Below, one piece after another: positions 1-7,631 of a stretch of DNA of 13,805 nucleotides (its first letter is position 1; each line of letters begins with the position of its first letter). The stretch is from Leclercia sp. UBA7405. Lineage in GTDB: Bacteria; Pseudomonadota; Gammaproteobacteria; Enterobacterales; Enterobacteriaceae. The notes below the pieces were generated by a model. That model was not told the DNA's origin. It searched no databases and saw only the letters and a program-made list of their open reading frames with translations. The stretch is taken from positions 320-14,124 of the forward strand of contig DKMV01000042.1 in NCBI GenBank assembly GCA_002469605.1, read 5' to 3'. The translations under genes and the position numbers were made by a program.

Positions 1-1008
1 ATTAGCCGCCTGATGGGGCTGCTGCGCGCCAGTTTCCACTTCGACGCCGATGCTGAAATCTCTATTGAGGTCGATCCGCGTGAAATTGAGCTGGATGTGC
101 TGGATTTGCTGCGCGCCGAAGGCTTTAACCGCCTGAGTATGGGCGTGCAGGATTTCAATAAAGAGGTGCAGCGCCTGGTTAATCGCGAGCAGGACGAAGA
201 ATTTATCTTCGCGCTGCTCAACCACGCCCGCGACATCGGCTTTACCTCCACCAATATCGACCTGATTTACGGCCTGCCGAAGCAGACGCCGGAGAGCTTT
301 GCCTTTACGCTGCAGCGGGTGGCCGAACTGAATCCGGATCGCCTGAGCGTGTTTAATTACGCGCACCTGCCGACCCTGTTTGCCGCCCAGCGTAAAATCA
401 AAGACGCCGATCTGCCCTCCGCTCAGCAAAAGCTGGATATTTTGCAGCAGACCATTCAGTCCCTGACCACCACGGGATATCAGTTTATCGGCATGGATCA
501 CTTTGCCCGTCCGGATGACGAGCTGGCAATCGCCCAGCGTGAGGGTGTGCTGCACCGCAACTTCCAGGGCTACACCACCCAGGGCGACACCGACCTGCTG
601 GGGATGGGGGTATCGGCCATCAGCATGATTGGCGACTGCTACGCGCAAAACCAGAAAGAACTGAAGCTCTACTATCAGCAGGTGGACGATGCCGGCAACG
701 CCCTGTGGCGCGGTATTGCCTTAACCCGCGACGACTGTATCCGCCGGGATGTGATTAAGGCGCTAATCTGTAATTTCCGCCTCGATTTCAAACCAATAGC
801 AGAGCAGTGGGATCTCGATTTCGCGGACTATTTTGCCGAGGATTTAACGCTGCTGGCGCCGCTGGCGAAAGACGGGCTGGTGGATGTGACGGAGAGCGCG
901 ATTGAGGTTACGCCGAAGGGGCGTCTGCTGATTCGTAATATCTGTATGTGCTTTGACGCCTACCTGCGCCAGAAAGCGCGGATGCAGCAATTCTCCCGCG
1001 TGATTTGA
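1..1008 (+). CDS. hemN: Oxygen-independent coproporphyrinogen III oxidase (3' part, N-terminus outside window)
   Basis: Radical-SAM enzyme of anaerobic haem synthesis. It oxidatively decarboxylates two propionate side chains of coproporphyrinogen III to give protoporphyrinogen IX in the cytoplasm. The reading frame is open from base 1 (ISRLMGLL...) to TGA at 1006-1008, giving 335 residues of a protein that is about 457 residues in E. coli. The first ~122 residues, including the CxxxCxxC 4Fe-4S cysteine motif, lie before the window. Recognisable family stretches are EISIEVDPRE, NRLSMGVQDFN, NIDLIYGLPKQTPESF, FIGMDHFARPDDEL, the glycine-rich NFQGYTTQGDTDLLGMGVSA and the C-terminal RQKARMQQFSRVI. 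The first in-frame ATG (13-15) is internal and not the real start. A strong hairpin follows immediately, so hemN is not co-transcribed with anything downstream here. Confidence 0.97.
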   Translation: MSRLMGLLRASFHFDADAEISIEVDPREIELDVLDLLRAEGFNRLSMGVQDFNKEVQRLVNREQDEEFIFALLNHARDIGFTSTNIDLIYGLPKQTPESFAFTLQRVAELNPDRLSVFNYAHLPTLFAAQRKIKDADLPSAQQKLDILQQTIQSLTTTGYQFIGMDHFARPDDELAIAQREGVLHRNFQGYTTQGDTDLLGMGVSAISMIGDCYAQNQKELKLYYQQVDDAGNALWRGIALTRDDCIRRDVIKALICNFRLDFKPIAEQWDLDFADYFAEDLTLLAPLAKDGLVDVTESAIEVTPKGRLLIRNICMCFDAYLRQKARMQQFSRVI

Positions 1009-1014
1009 CGTTCG

Positions 1015-1041
1015 CCCCTCTCCACAGCGGAGAGGGGTTTC
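1015..1041 (+). terminator. Rho-independent terminator after hemN
   Basis: Perfect 9-bp stem CCCCTCTCC (1015-1023) / GGAGAGGGG (1029-1037), loop ACAGC, then TTTC, starting 6 bp after the hemN stop. The T-tract is short on the + strand. The hairpin also lies just past the convergent yshB stop and could contribute to ending that transcript, although no T-run follows it on the minus strand. Confidence 0.8.
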
Positions 1042-1043
1042 TG

Positions 1044-1166
1044 TCAGCTTAACAGCCCGACCAGCGCGGCACAGAGCACCGCAGCAACGGCCGTTTGTGG
1101 CGTATGGCTTGCAGCGGTACCCGCTTCGATGCTCCCCGACGCCAGCGCGATTAATGATTCCAGCAT
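1044..1166 (-). CDS. yshB: Small membrane-associated protein YshB (40 aa)
   Basis: Short minus-strand gene read from ATG at 1166-1164 to TGA at 1046-1044. The product starts MLESLIALASGSI, continues with SHTPQTAVAAVLCAAL and ends VGLLS. I recognise this as YshB, the ~36-residue small protein that lies between hemN and glnG in E. coli. The MLES start, the SHTPQTAVAAVLCAA core and the position all match (recalled, not searched). A strong ribosome binding site GGGGAGAG (1179-1172) sits 5 nt before the ATG. The C-terminal third is hydrophobic enough for one short membrane segment. Relative to my memory of the E. coli form, the segment before SHTPQT is a few residues longer. YshB has been reported as relevant to intracellular Salmonella, but its molecular role is not settled and nothing here defines it. 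Confidence 0.85.
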   Translation of the reverse strand: MLESLIALASGSIEAGTAASHTPQTAVAAVLCAALVGLLS

Positions 1167-1193
1167 GATGACTCTCCCCAATTTCCGGGCAAG

Positions 1194-1221
1194 ATCATAC
1201 TCATCTCATCAAAACAGTAAA
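1194..1221 (-). promoter_or_regulatory. Candidate sigma-70 promoter of yshB
   Basis: Minus strand: TTTACT (1221-1216), 16-bp spacer, TATGAT (1199-1194). Predicted start near 1188, giving a leader of about 20 nt before the yshB ATG. The boxes match consensus at 4/6 and 5/6. This would let yshB be transcribed separately from the glnALG operon upstream of it. Confidence 0.5.
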
Positions 1222-1253
1222 GTACAAAAATGCAGCAAATCCTCTTCGGCTGC
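1221..1253 (-). terminator. Possible weak terminator after glnG
   Basis: On the minus strand, 25 bp after the glnG stop, GCAGC (1253-1249) pairs with GCTGC (1236-1232) across a 12-nt loop and is followed by ATTTTTGTACTTT. The 5-bp stem is weak. If it fails, the glnALG transcript would read into yshB. Confidence 0.35.
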
Positions 1254-1277
1254 CCATTTTTACATTTGCCGCCCGGG

Positions 1278-2690
1278 CTACTCCATTCCCAGCTCTTTTA
1301 ATTTGCGCGTCAGGGTATTACGCCCCCAGCCAAGCAGGCGGGCTGCCTCCTGTTTGTGCCCCTGGGTATGACGAAGCGCGGTCGTCAGCAGCGTGCGCTC
1401 CATCTCCGGCTGCGCCTCAGAGAGCAGGTTTTGATGACCGGAACGCAGCGCGCGGTCGGCCCACTGGGCCAGCAGGGTTGCCCAGCTGTCCGGCAAGGTC
1501 TGGCCGCCGCCGCTTTCGGGAACATAGGTTTCGAAGAGCTCCGGCGGCAGATCCTGAATTAATACTTCCTGGCCTGCGGCCATTACCGTCAGCCAGCGGC
1601 AGGTATTTTCAAGCTGGCGCACGTTGCCCGGCCACGCCAGCCGCGTAAGCGCCGCTTCGGTTTCCGGATGCAGCAGCTTGGCCTCCACGCCCAGTTCACG
1701 CGCTGCGACCTGCAGGAAGTGACGCGCCAGACGCGGGATATCTTCCCGGCGCTCACGCAGCGGCGGAAGGTGAACGCGAATAACGTTCAGGCGGTGGAAG
1801 AGGTCTTCACGGAATTTACCCTCCTGCACCCGCTGCTCAAGGTTCTGGTGGGTGGCGGCAATAATGCGCACATCCACCTTTACCGGCGCGTAGCCGCCCA
1901 CGCGATAAAACTGGCCATCCGCCAGGACGCGCAGCAGACGGGTCTGGACATCCAGCGGCATATCGCCGATTTCATCGAGGAACAGCGTGCCGCCGTCGGC
2001 CTGCTCAAAGCGTCCCTGACGAATGGTATTGGCGCCGGTAAAAGCCCCTTTTTCATGGCCAAAAAGCTCAGACTCAATCAAATCTTTAGGGATGGCCGCC
2101 ATATTCAGAGCAATAAAGGGCGCTTTGGCACGCGGGCTGTGGCGATGCAGGGCATGGGCTACCAGCTCTTTACCGCTACCGGACTCACCGTTAATCAGCA
2201 CGCTGATGGAGGAGCGCGACAGGCGTCCGATAATGCGGAACACGTCCTGCATCGCCGGCGCTTCGCCAATGATATCCGTCGTCGGGCCAAATTCCGGCGC
2301 GTTACGCGGCTGCTGCTGCTCCTGATAATGGCTGATGGCGCGTTCGACCAGCGCCACCGCTTCGTCGATATCAAAAGGCTTTGGCAGATAATCGAAGGCA
2401 CCCTGCTGATAGGCGCTGACGGCCGCATCGAGATCGGAGTGCGCCGTCATAATGATGACCGGAAGCATCGGGTGGCGTTGCTTGATCTGTTTTAACAGCG
2501 CCAGCCCGTCCATGCCGGGCATACGAATGTCGGATAACAGCACATCCGGGGTTTTGGTGGTGAGGGCGTCGAGCACCTCACTGCCGCTTTCAAAGGTGGT
2601 GCAGTGTAACCCGGCACCGGTGAGCGCGCGTTCAAGCACCCAGCGGATTGAGCTATCGTCATCAACTACCCAGACTATCCCTCGTTGCAT
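1278..2690 (-). CDS. glnG: Nitrogen regulation response regulator NtrC (NRI)
   Basis: Sigma-54-dependent activator that responds to nitrogen limitation. When phosphorylated by NtrB it oligomerises at enhancer sites and uses ATP to open sigma-54 promoters such as glnAp2. The 470-residue protein has all three expected modules. The receiver (about 1-120) has the acidic pocket D10-D12, phospho-acceptor D54 in [12 protein letters not shown] and K104 in YLPKPFD. The AAA+ domain (about 140-380) has Walker A GESGSGKE (168-175), the sigma-54-contacting GAFTGA loop (215-220) and Walker B GGTLFLDE (233-240). The C-terminal Fis-type helix-turn-helix ends [14 protein letters not shown]. The ATG (2690-2688) is preceded by a GAGGG-type site inside the end of glnL. 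glnL ends 11 bp upstream, so the two are co-transcribed. Nothing is truncated or missing. Confidence 0.98.
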   Translation of the reverse strand: MQRGIVWVVDDDSSIRWVLERALTGAGLHCTTFESGSEVLDALTTKTPDVLLSDIRMPGMDGLALLKQIKQRHPMLPVIIMTAHSDLDAAVSAYQQGAFDYLPKPFDIDEAVALVERAISHYQEQQQPRNAPEFGPTTDIIGEAPAMQDVFRIIGRLSRSSISVLINGESGSGKELVAHALHRHSPRAKAPFIALNMAAIPKDLIESELFGHEKGAFTGANTIRQGRFEQADGGTLFLDEIGDMPLDVQTRLLRVLADGQFYRVGGYAPVKVDVRIIAATHQNLEQRVQEGKFREDLFHRLNVIRVHLPPLRERREDIPRLARHFLQVAARELGVEAKLLHPETEAALTRLAWPGNVRQLENTCRWLTVMAAGQEVLIQDLPPELFETYVPESGGGQTLPDSWATLLAQWADRALRSGHQNLLSEAQPEMERTLLTTALRHTQGHKQEAARLLGWGRNTLTRKLKELGME

Positions 2691-2701
2691 AACTTAACCC
2701 T

Positions 2702-3751
2702 CTATTTCCGAATTGGCAGGTAAACCGAAAACTCGGTATGACCCGGCCAGCTGGTAAATTCAATTTTGCCGGAGTGCTGATCAATTAAATTGCGGGCAAT
2801 GGATAATCCAAGGCCTGTCCCCCCTTCGCGGCCGCTCACCATGGGGTAGAACAGCGTGTCCTGCAGATGGGAAGGGATACCCGGGCCGTTATCTTCAACA
2901 TCGATTCGCGCCGCCAGGCGATAGCGCACGCCATGCAGGGTGAGCTGAAACGCCGTGCGGGTGCGCAGCACGATTTCGCCACCTTCCGGCCCCAGAGCCT
3001 GCAGGGCGTTACGCACAATATTCAGTAAAACTTGCTCAATCTGGTCAGGATCGTGCGGCAGTTCGGGCAGGCTCGGATCGTAATCACGCACCAGGGTGAC
3101 GTTCTCCGGCAGCTCCATAGAGACCAGCTTCACCACGCGCTCGGCGACCTTGTGAATACTCTCCGTGACGTGCATGCCGGGCTGCTGCGGCCCAAGCAGG
3201 CGGTCGACCAGGTTACGCAGACGGTCGGCCTGCTCAATAATGACGTTGGTGTATTCCGCCAGCGCCGGGTCGGGCAGGGCTTTGGTGAGGAGCTGAGCCG
3301 CGCCGCGTAGCCCGCCGAGCGGGTTTTTAATTTCATGGGCCAGGCCGCGCACCAGATCGCGGGCCGCCACCTGCTGGGCATGCTGTAGCTGCTCCTGGCT
3401 CAGGCGACGCTGATTATCCATCGGCGCCATCTCAAGCAGGATGAGCCCCTCTGGCAGCCGCTGGGCGGTGAGGGAGAGGATGTGCGAGCGGCCGTCGATC
3501 ACCAGCGTCACTTCGTTATCGGTAAAACCCTGACCAGCCTGCAGGCTCTCCTGCATCAGGCCAATGTTGAGCGAGAAATAGCTTAAAAGCTCCGGCAGCG
3601 GGGCGCCGAAAAGCTTACGTGAACTCTGGGCCAGCAGCTGCTGGGCGGCCGGGTTGGCGTAATGAACCGCCAGCGCGTCATCCACCAGTAAGATGCTGTT
3701 AATTAGAGAATTGAGGATCTGCCCAGCATCGGGCAGCGTGCCTGTTGCCAT
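2702..3751 (-). CDS. glnL: Nitrogen regulation sensor histidine kinase NtrB (NRII)
   Basis: Cytoplasmic bifunctional kinase/phosphatase for NtrC, controlled by PII protein (GlnB). Under nitrogen limitation it autophosphorylates and passes phosphate to NtrC. When PII binds, it dephosphorylates NtrC. The 349-residue length equals that of E. coli NtrB. An N-terminal PAS domain (about 10-110, no membrane segment) is followed by the dimerisation/phospho-acceptor H-box with H139 in [13 protein letters not shown]. The ATPase domain follows: N-box [15 protein letters not shown]1 DNGPGIP, and G2 [22 protein letters not shown]. The ATG (3751-3749) has a clear ribosome binding site AGGAGA (3764-3759). 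It can be expressed by read-through from glnA and from its own promoter, which overlaps an NtrC site. Confidence 0.98.
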   Translation of the reverse strand: MATGTLPDAGQILNSLINSILLVDDALAVHYANPAAQQLLAQSSRKLFGAPLPELLSYFSLNIGLMQESLQAGQGFTDNEVTLVIDGRSHILSLTAQRLPEGLILLEMAPMDNQRRLSQEQLQHAQQVAARDLVRGLAHEIKNPLGGLRGAAQLLTKALPDPALAEYTNVIIEQADRLRNLVDRLLGPQQPGMHVTESIHKVAERVVKLVSMELPENVTLVRDYDPSLPELPHDPDQIEQVLLNIVRNALQALGPEGGEIVLRTRTAFQLTLHGVRYRLAARIDVEDNGPGIPSHLQDTLFYPMVSGREGGTGLGLSIARNLIDQHSGKIEFTSWPGHTEFSVYLPIRK

Positions 3752-3773
3752 TCAGCAGTCTCCTGAGATCGGT

Positions 3774-3790
3774 TGCACCAATTTAGTGCA
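3774..3790 (-). promoter_or_regulatory. NtrC-binding palindrome at the glnL promoter
   Basis: TGCACCAATTTAGTGCA (3774-3790) fits the NtrC operator form TGCAC-N7-GTGCA. It sits 23 bp before the glnL ATG and abuts the -10-like box, so bound NtrC would cover the transcription start. This is the known arrangement by which NtrC represses glnLp in enteric bacteria. Confidence 0.88.
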
Positions 3791-3795
3791 GTATA
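3790..3795 (-). promoter_or_regulatory. glnL promoter -10 box (glnLp)
   Basis: Minus strand TATACT (3795-3790) sharing one base with the NtrC palindrome; predicted start around 3783. No convincing -35 hexamer is present at 16-18 bp, in line with glnLp being a weak promoter. Assignment rests on position and on the known E. coli layout. Confidence 0.6.
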
Positions 3796-3840
3796 ACGTT
3801 TTCGCTGTAAAAAGCGCGTGAGATCAGGTCGTTGGTGGAG

Positions 3841-3865
3841 AAAAAAGCCCATCCGGAGATGGGCT
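3841..3865 (-). terminator. Rho-independent terminator after glnA
   Basis: Minus strand: AGCCCATC (3865-3858), loop TCCG, GATGGGCT (3853-3846), followed by TTTTTT (3846-3841). Perfect 8-bp stem with a T-run. It lies about 100 bp after the glnA stop and upstream of glnLp, so it should set a high glnA to glnLG transcript ratio. It would also form the 3' end of a GlnZ-type sRNA. Confidence 0.92.
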
Positions 3866-3969
3866 GAAAGTTTCCACGGCAACAAAAAATCTTTTTGGCG
3901 TTTTTACTGTCGCAGCGATGATAGCTGCGACAGGCAATCCGCCGGGTACAACTGTCTTACTGTCGGCGA
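3841..3969 (-). ncRNA. glnZ: Probable GlnZ sRNA from the glnA 3'UTR
   Basis: In E. coli and Salmonella the glnA 3'UTR is processed to the Hfq-binding sRNA GlnZ, which targets sucA and other carbon-metabolism mRNAs. Here the ~130-nt minus-strand 3'UTR after the glnA stop has the expected form. It contains an internal perfect 10-bp stem-loop, CTGTCGCAGC / GCTGCGACAG (3907-3933, 7-nt loop), a single-stranded A/T-rich stretch, and the terminator hairpin with a U-tail that Hfq favours. Assignment is by position and architecture. The processed 5' end cannot be read from sequence, so the upper boundary is approximate, and I did not confirm the seed. Confidence 0.6.
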
Positions 3970-5379
3970 TTAAACGCTGTAGTACAGCTCGAACTCAACC
4001 GGGTGCGGCGTCATGCGAATGCGGTCGTTCTCTTCCATACGCAGCGCGATGTAAGCATCGATAGCTTCGTCGGTGAACACGCCGCCCGCCGTCAGGAACT
4101 CACGGTCTGCGTCCAGCGCCAGCAGGGCTTCTTCCAGAGAGCCAGCAACCTGTGGGATCTCTTTCGCTTCTTCCGGCGGCAGGTCATACAGGTTTTTATC
4201 CATCGCTTCGCCCGGGTGGATCTTGTTCTTGATACCGTCCAGGCCGGCCATCAGCAGCGCAGCGAAGCACAGGTACGGGTTAGCAGCCGGGTCCGGGAAG
4301 CGCACTTCGATACGACGCGCTTTCGGAGATGAAACCACCGGGATACGGATAGAAGCAGAACGGTTACGGGCAGAGTAGGCCAGCATTACCGGCGCTTCGT
4401 AGCCTGGGACCAGACGCTTGTAGGAGTTAGTGGTTGGGTTCGCCAGGGCGTTGATCGCTTTAGCGTGTTTGATAACACCGCCGATGTAGTGCAGCGCCTG
4501 CTCGGACAGACCGGCATATTTGTCGCCAGCGAACAGGTTATTGCCGTTCTTGGACAGGGACATGTGGCAGTGCATACCGGAGCCGTTATCGCCAAACATC
4601 GGTTTTGGCATAAAGGTCGCGGTTTTACCGAAACGGTGCGCAACGTTGTGCACAACGTATTTGTAAATCTGAATTTCGTCCGCTTTCTTGGTCATAGTGT
4701 TGAAACGGGTGGCGATTTCGTTCTGGCCAGCGGTTGCAACTTCATGGTGGTGCGCTTCAACAACCAGGCCCATCTCTTCCATGATCAGACACATGGTAGA
4801 ACGGATGTCCTGAGAAGAGTCGACCGGCGGAACCGGGAAGTAACCGCCTTTAACTGCAGGACGGTGACCTTTGTTACCACCTTCGTATTTGGTGGAGGAG
4901 TTCCATGCGCCTTCGATATCATCGATAGCAACGTGAGAACCGGACGTGGTCGCGCCAAAACGGATGTCGTCGAACAGGAAGAACTCTGGTTCTGGCCCGA
5001 ACAGTACGGTGTCTGCGATGCCGGTGGAGCGCAGGTACTCTTCAGCGCGTTTAGCGATAGAGCGTGGGTCGCGGTCGTAGCCCTGCAGGGTGCCCGGCTC
5101 GAGGATATCGCAACGGATGATCAGGGTAGACTCTTCAAAGAACGGGTCAATGAGCGCAGTAGATGCGTCTGGCATCAGAACCATGTCGGATTCGTTAATA
5201 CCTTTCCAGCCACCAATGGAGGAGCCGTCAAACATTTTGCCTTCTTCAAAGAATTCGGCATTCACCTGATGAGCAGGAATAGTGACGTGCTGTTCTTTGC
5301 CTTTGGTGTCGGTGAAGCGCAGATCAACAAACTTCACTTCATGTTCGTTCAGCATCGTCAAAACGTGTTCAGCGGACAT
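3970..5379 (-). CDS. glnA: Glutamine synthetase, type I (GSI-beta)
   Basis: Makes glutamine from glutamate, ammonia and ATP; central ammonia-assimilating enzyme, a cytoplasmic dodecamer. 469 residues, the same length as E. coli GlnA. The N-terminal beta-grasp part contains the DGSSI loop near residue 51. The catalytic part has [23 protein letters not shown], the [16 protein letters not shown]/ammonia-site segment, and [15 protein letters not shown]. The adenylylation loop [10 protein letters not shown] carries the Tyr (about 398) that GlnE modifies to switch the enzyme off. The ATG (5379-5377) follows a GGAGAG ribosome binding site (5391-5386). It is first in the glnALG operon, transcribed from the NtrC/sigma-54 promoter and a CRP-linked sigma-70 promoter upstream. 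It is separated from glnL by a terminator. Confidence 0.99.
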   Translation of the reverse strand: MSAEHVLTMLNEHEVKFVDLRFTDTKGKEQHVTIPAHQVNAEFFEEGKMFDGSSIGGWKGINESDMVLMPDASTALIDPFFEESTLIIRCDILEPGTLQGYDRDPRSIAKRAEEYLRSTGIADTVLFGPEPEFFLFDDIRFGATTSGSHVAIDDIEGAWNSSTKYEGGNKGHRPAVKGGYFPVPPVDSSQDIRSTMCLIMEEMGLVVEAHHHEVATAGQNEIATRFNTMTKKADEIQIYKYVVHNVAHRFGKTATFMPKPMFGDNGSGMHCHMSLSKNGNNLFAGDKYAGLSEQALHYIGGVIKHAKAINALANPTTNSYKRLVPGYEAPVMLAYSARNRSASIRIPVVSSPKARRIEVRFPDPAANPYLCFAALLMAGLDGIKNKIHPGEAMDKNLYDLPPEEAKEIPQVAGSLEEALLALDADREFLTAGGVFTDEAIDAYIALRMEENDRIRMTPHPVEFELYYSV

Positions 5380-5467
5380 ACTTAACTCTCCAGATTGGTC
5401 ATTGTCGTCGTGGTAACGAGGTCTTCAATTTCTGTGTAAGGCTGGCTGTGTTGCCGTATTTTTATAA

Positions 5468-5484
5468 AGCGAAATCTGTGCCAA
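5468..5484 (-). promoter_or_regulatory. Sigma-54 promoter glnAp2
   Basis: Minus strand TTGGCACAGATTTCGCT (5484-5468): GG at -25/-24 (5482-5481) and GC at -13/-12 (5470-5469), with the fixed spacing of sigma-54 promoters. It matches the E. coli glnAp2 core as I remember it. Predicted start at 5457, giving a ~78-nt leader before the glnA ATG. Confidence 0.95.
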
Positions 5485-5514
5485 CTTTTAAAACACCCTA
5501 AAAAGGCGTTATGA

Positions 5515-5530
5515 TGCACGTCATAGTGCA
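5515..5530 (-). promoter_or_regulatory. NtrC site near -66 of glnAp2
   Basis: TGCACGTCATAGTGCA: both half-sites TGCAC and GTGCA are present, but the gap is 6 rather than 7 bp, consistent with a weaker site. Its centre is ~66 bp upstream of the predicted glnAp2 start, where E. coli has a low-affinity 'governor' site. Confidence 0.6.
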
Positions 5531-5537
5531 AAAGGGC

Positions 5538-5554
5538 TGCACCATAATGGTTTT
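5538..5554 (-). promoter_or_regulatory. Half-conserved NtrC site near -89 of glnAp2
   Basis: TGCACCATAATGGTTTT keeps the left half-site TGCAC but has lost the right one. Its centre is 89 bp upstream of the predicted glnAp2 start, matching the position of a known low-affinity NtrC site in E. coli. Confidence 0.5.
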
Positions 5555-5556
5555 GT

Positions 5557-5573
5557 TGCACCAGTATAGTGCT
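5557..5573 (-). promoter_or_regulatory. High-affinity NtrC enhancer site near -108 of glnAp2
   Basis: TGCACCAGTATAGTGCT is a near-perfect TGCAC-N7-GTGCA palindrome centred about 108 bp upstream of the glnAp2 start. With the next site 32 bp (three helical turns) away it forms the two-dimer enhancer on which phospho-NtrC assembles. It also overlaps the predicted glnAp1 start (about 5571, placed by comparison with E. coli), so the same binding would repress glnAp1. Confidence 0.9.
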
Positions 5574-5588
5574 TCAATGTGAACATTG

Positions 5589-5605
5589 AGCACCATATTG
5601 GTGCA
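5589..5605 (-). promoter_or_regulatory. High-affinity NtrC enhancer site near -140 of glnAp2
   Basis: AGCACCATATTGGTGCA contains the perfect palindrome GCACC-ATATT-GGTGC, centred about 140 bp upstream of the glnAp2 start. Position and sequence match the strongest E. coli glnA NtrC site. It covers the region where the -35 of glnAp1 is expected. Confidence 0.92.
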
Positions 5606-5634
5606 ATTTACGTTAAAGTGCCCTTTTACCGCTC

Positions 5635-5650
5635 CGTGAAAGCGATCACA
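5635..5650 (-). promoter_or_regulatory. CRP-cAMP site for glnAp1
   Basis: CGTGA-AAGCGA-TCACA is a 9/10 match to the TGTGA-N6-TCACA CRP consensus. Its centre is ~71 bp upstream of the inferred glnAp1 start, close to the -69.5 spacing reported in E. coli. It is ~115 bp from the typA start codon, so an effect on typA cannot be excluded. Confidence 0.75.
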
Positions 5651-5695
5651 AAGCATCTCTGCGATACTTGTTTGCGGGGGATGTTTGTGATCCTG

Positions 5696-5724
5696 TTTTG
5701 TAGTGCGATTAATCCGTGTACAAT
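5696..5724 (+). promoter_or_regulatory. Candidate sigma-70 promoter of typA
   Basis: -10 box TACAAT (5719-5724, 5/6) with a weak -35 TTTTGT (5696-5701) at 17 bp. Predicted start near 5731, about 27 nt before the typA GTG. The only good -10 in the plus-strand half of the divergent glnA/typA region. Confidence 0.65.
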
Positions 5725-5757
5725 AACGCGCTATTTCTAAATGCCTGAGGCAAAGTT

Positions 5758-7581
5758 GTGATCGAAAATCTGCGTAATATCGCCATCATCGCGCACGTTG
5801 ACCATGGTAAAACTACCCTGGTTGATAAGCTGCTGCAGCAATCCGGTACGTTCGACTCTCGTGCCGAAACTCAAGAACGCGTGATGGACTCCAACGATTT
5901 GGAGAAAGAGCGTGGGATTACCATCCTCGCGAAAAACACCGCTATCAAATGGAATGATTACCGTATCAACATCGTTGATACCCCGGGGCACGCCGACTTC
6001 GGTGGTGAAGTTGAACGTGTAATGTCCATGGTCGATTCCGTGCTGCTGGTCGTTGACGCAATGGATGGCCCAATGCCGCAGACGCGCTTCGTAACCAAGA
6101 AGGCATTTGCCCATGGTCTGAAGCCAATCGTGGTTATCAACAAAGTTGACCGTCCTGGCGCGCGTCCTGACTGGGTTGTTGATCAGGTCTTCGACCTGTT
6201 CGTTAACCTCGATGCGACCGACGAACAGCTGGACTTCCCTATCGTTTACGCTTCTGCGCTGAACGGTATCGCCGGTCTGGACCACGAAGACATGGCTGAA
6301 GACATGACCCCGCTGTACCAGGCGATTGTTGACCGTGTTCCTGCGCCAAACGTCGATCTCGACGGCACCCTGCAGATGCAGATCTCTCAGCTCGACTACA
6401 ACAACTACGTTGGCGTAATCGGCATTGGTCGTATCAAGCGCGGTAAAGTGAAGCCTAACCAGCAGGTTACTATCATCGATAGCGAAGGCAAAACCCGTAA
6501 CGGTAAAGTCGGTAAGGTACTGACTCACCTGGGTCTTGAGCGTATCGAGAGCGACATCGCTGAAGCTGGCGACATCATCGCGATCACCGGTCTGGGCGAG
6601 CTGAACATCTCTGATACTATCTGCGATCCGCAGAACGTTGAAGCGCTGCCGGCCCTGTCCGTTGATGAGCCGACCGTATCCATGTTCTTCAACGTCAACA
6701 CCTCTCCGTTCTGTGGTAAAGAAGGTAAGTTCGTTACCTCTCGTCAGATCCTTGACCGCCTGAACAAAGAGCTGGTGCACAACGTTGCGCTGCGCGTTGA
6801 AGAGACCGCTGACGCCGATGCGTTCCGCGTGTCTGGTCGTGGTGAGCTGCACCTCTCTGTTCTGATCGAGAACATGCGTCGTGAAGGTTTCGAAATGGCG
6901 GTTTCCCGTCCGAAAGTAATCTTCCGCGAAATCGACGGCCGTAAACAAGAGCCGTTCGAAAACGTAACGCTGGACGTTGAAGAGCAGCACCAGGGTTCTG
7001 TCATGCAGGCGCTGGGCGAGCGTAAAGGCGACCTGAAAAACATGAATCCAGATGGCAAAGGCCGCGTACGTCTCGACTACGTGATCCCAAGCCGTGGCCT
7101 GATCGGCTTCCGTTCTGAGTTCATGACCATGACCTCTGGTACCGGTCTGCTGTACTCCACCTTCAGCCACTACGACGACGTTCGTCCGGGCGAAGTGGGC
7201 CAGCGCAACAACGGCGTACTGATCTCCAACGGTCAGGGTAAAGCGGTTGCGTTCGCACTGTTCGGCCTGCAGGACCGCGGTAAGCTGTTCCTGGGTCACG
7301 GTGCAGAAGTTTACGAAGGCCAGATCATCGGTATTCACAGCCGTTCTAACGACCTGACCGTAAACTGCCTGACCGGTAAAAAACTGACCAACATGCGTGC
7401 GTCCGGTACTGACGAAGCCACTGTTCTGGTTCCGCCGATCAAGATGACTCTGGAGCAGGCTCTGGAATTCATCGATGACGACGAACTGGTAGAAGTAACT
7501 CCGCAGTCTATCCGTATCCGTAAACGTCACCTGACTGAGAACGATCGTAAACGTGCTATGCGCGGTTCGAAAGAAGACTAA
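5758..7581 (+). CDS. typA: Ribosome-associated translational GTPase BipA/TypA
   Basis: EF-G/LepA-like GTPase that acts in ribosome assembly and stress or low-temperature growth. 607 residues, the same as E. coli BipA. The GTPase domain (about 1-200) has P-loop AHVDHGKTT (12-20), switch I with the RGITI motif, DTPGH, NKVD and the SAL motif. Beta-barrel domain II (about 205-300), the EF-G-like domains III and V, and the BipA-specific C-terminal domain ([23 protein letters not shown] onward) all follow. The start is GTG (5758-5760), chosen because it gives the family N-terminus [20 protein letters not shown] and has TGAGG 7 nt upstream. Divergent from glnA. Codon use is that of a well-expressed gene. 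A long minus-strand open frame over it is only a shadow. Confidence 0.98.
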   Translation: MIENLRNIAIIAHVDHGKTTLVDKLLQQSGTFDSRAETQERVMDSNDLEKERGITILAKNTAIKWNDYRINIVDTPGHADFGGEVERVMSMVDSVLLVVDAMDGPMPQTRFVTKKAFAHGLKPIVVINKVDRPGARPDWVVDQVFDLFVNLDATDEQLDFPIVYASALNGIAGLDHEDMAEDMTPLYQAIVDRVPAPNVDLDGTLQMQISQLDYNNYVGVIGIGRIKRGKVKPNQQVTIIDSEGKTRNGKVGKVLTHLGLERIESDIAEAGDIIAITGLGELNISDTICDPQNVEALPALSVDEPTVSMFFNVNTSPFCGKEGKFVTSRQILDRLNKELVHNVALRVEETADADAFRVSGRGELHLSVLIENMRREGFEMAVSRPKVIFREIDGRKQEPFENVTLDVEEQHQGSVMQALGERKGDLKNMNPDGKGRVRLDYVIPSRGLIGFRSEFMTMTSGTGLLYSTFSHYDDVRPGEVGQRNNGVLISNGQGKAVAFALFGLQDRGKLFLGHGAEVYEGQIIGIHSRSNDLTVNCLTGKKLTNMRASGTDEATVLVPPIKMTLEQALEFIDDDELVEVTPQSIRIRKRHLTENDRKRAMRGSKED

Positions 7582-7597
7582 TCATCTGACGTAATGT

Positions 7598-7628
7598 AAA
7601 AAGCCGCTGAATATCAGCGGCTTTTTTT
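7598..7628. terminator. Shared bidirectional terminator, typA / autotransporter
   Basis: AAAAA then GCCGCTGA (7603-7610) / TCAGCGGC (7614-7621) then seven T (7622-7628). Flanked by A-run and T-run, it has terminator form on both strands. It begins 16 bp after the typA stop and ends 3 bp from the convergent autotransporter stop codon. Confidence 0.9.
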
Positions 7629-7631
7629 ATG

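Noticed and set aside
3907..3933. 10-bp inverted repeat after glnA as a second terminator or REP element
   Set aside because: It is followed by TAAAAACG and not a T-run on the minus strand, and it lacks a REP consensus. It is better explained as a stem-loop in the glnA 3'UTR.
4465..5385. 306-codon open frame on the plus strand across glnA
   Set aside because: Antisense shadow of glnA, produced by the codon bias of a highly expressed gene.
5686..5701. TGTGATCCTGTTTTGT as a second CRP site next to typA
   Set aside because: Left half TGTGA is perfect, but the right half TTTGT matches TCACA at only one position.
5737..7530. 597-codon open frame on the minus strand across typA
   Set aside because: Exact antisense shadow of typA, whose codon use and full-length match are unambiguous. 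The antisense protein has no recognisable family features and no ribosome binding site.
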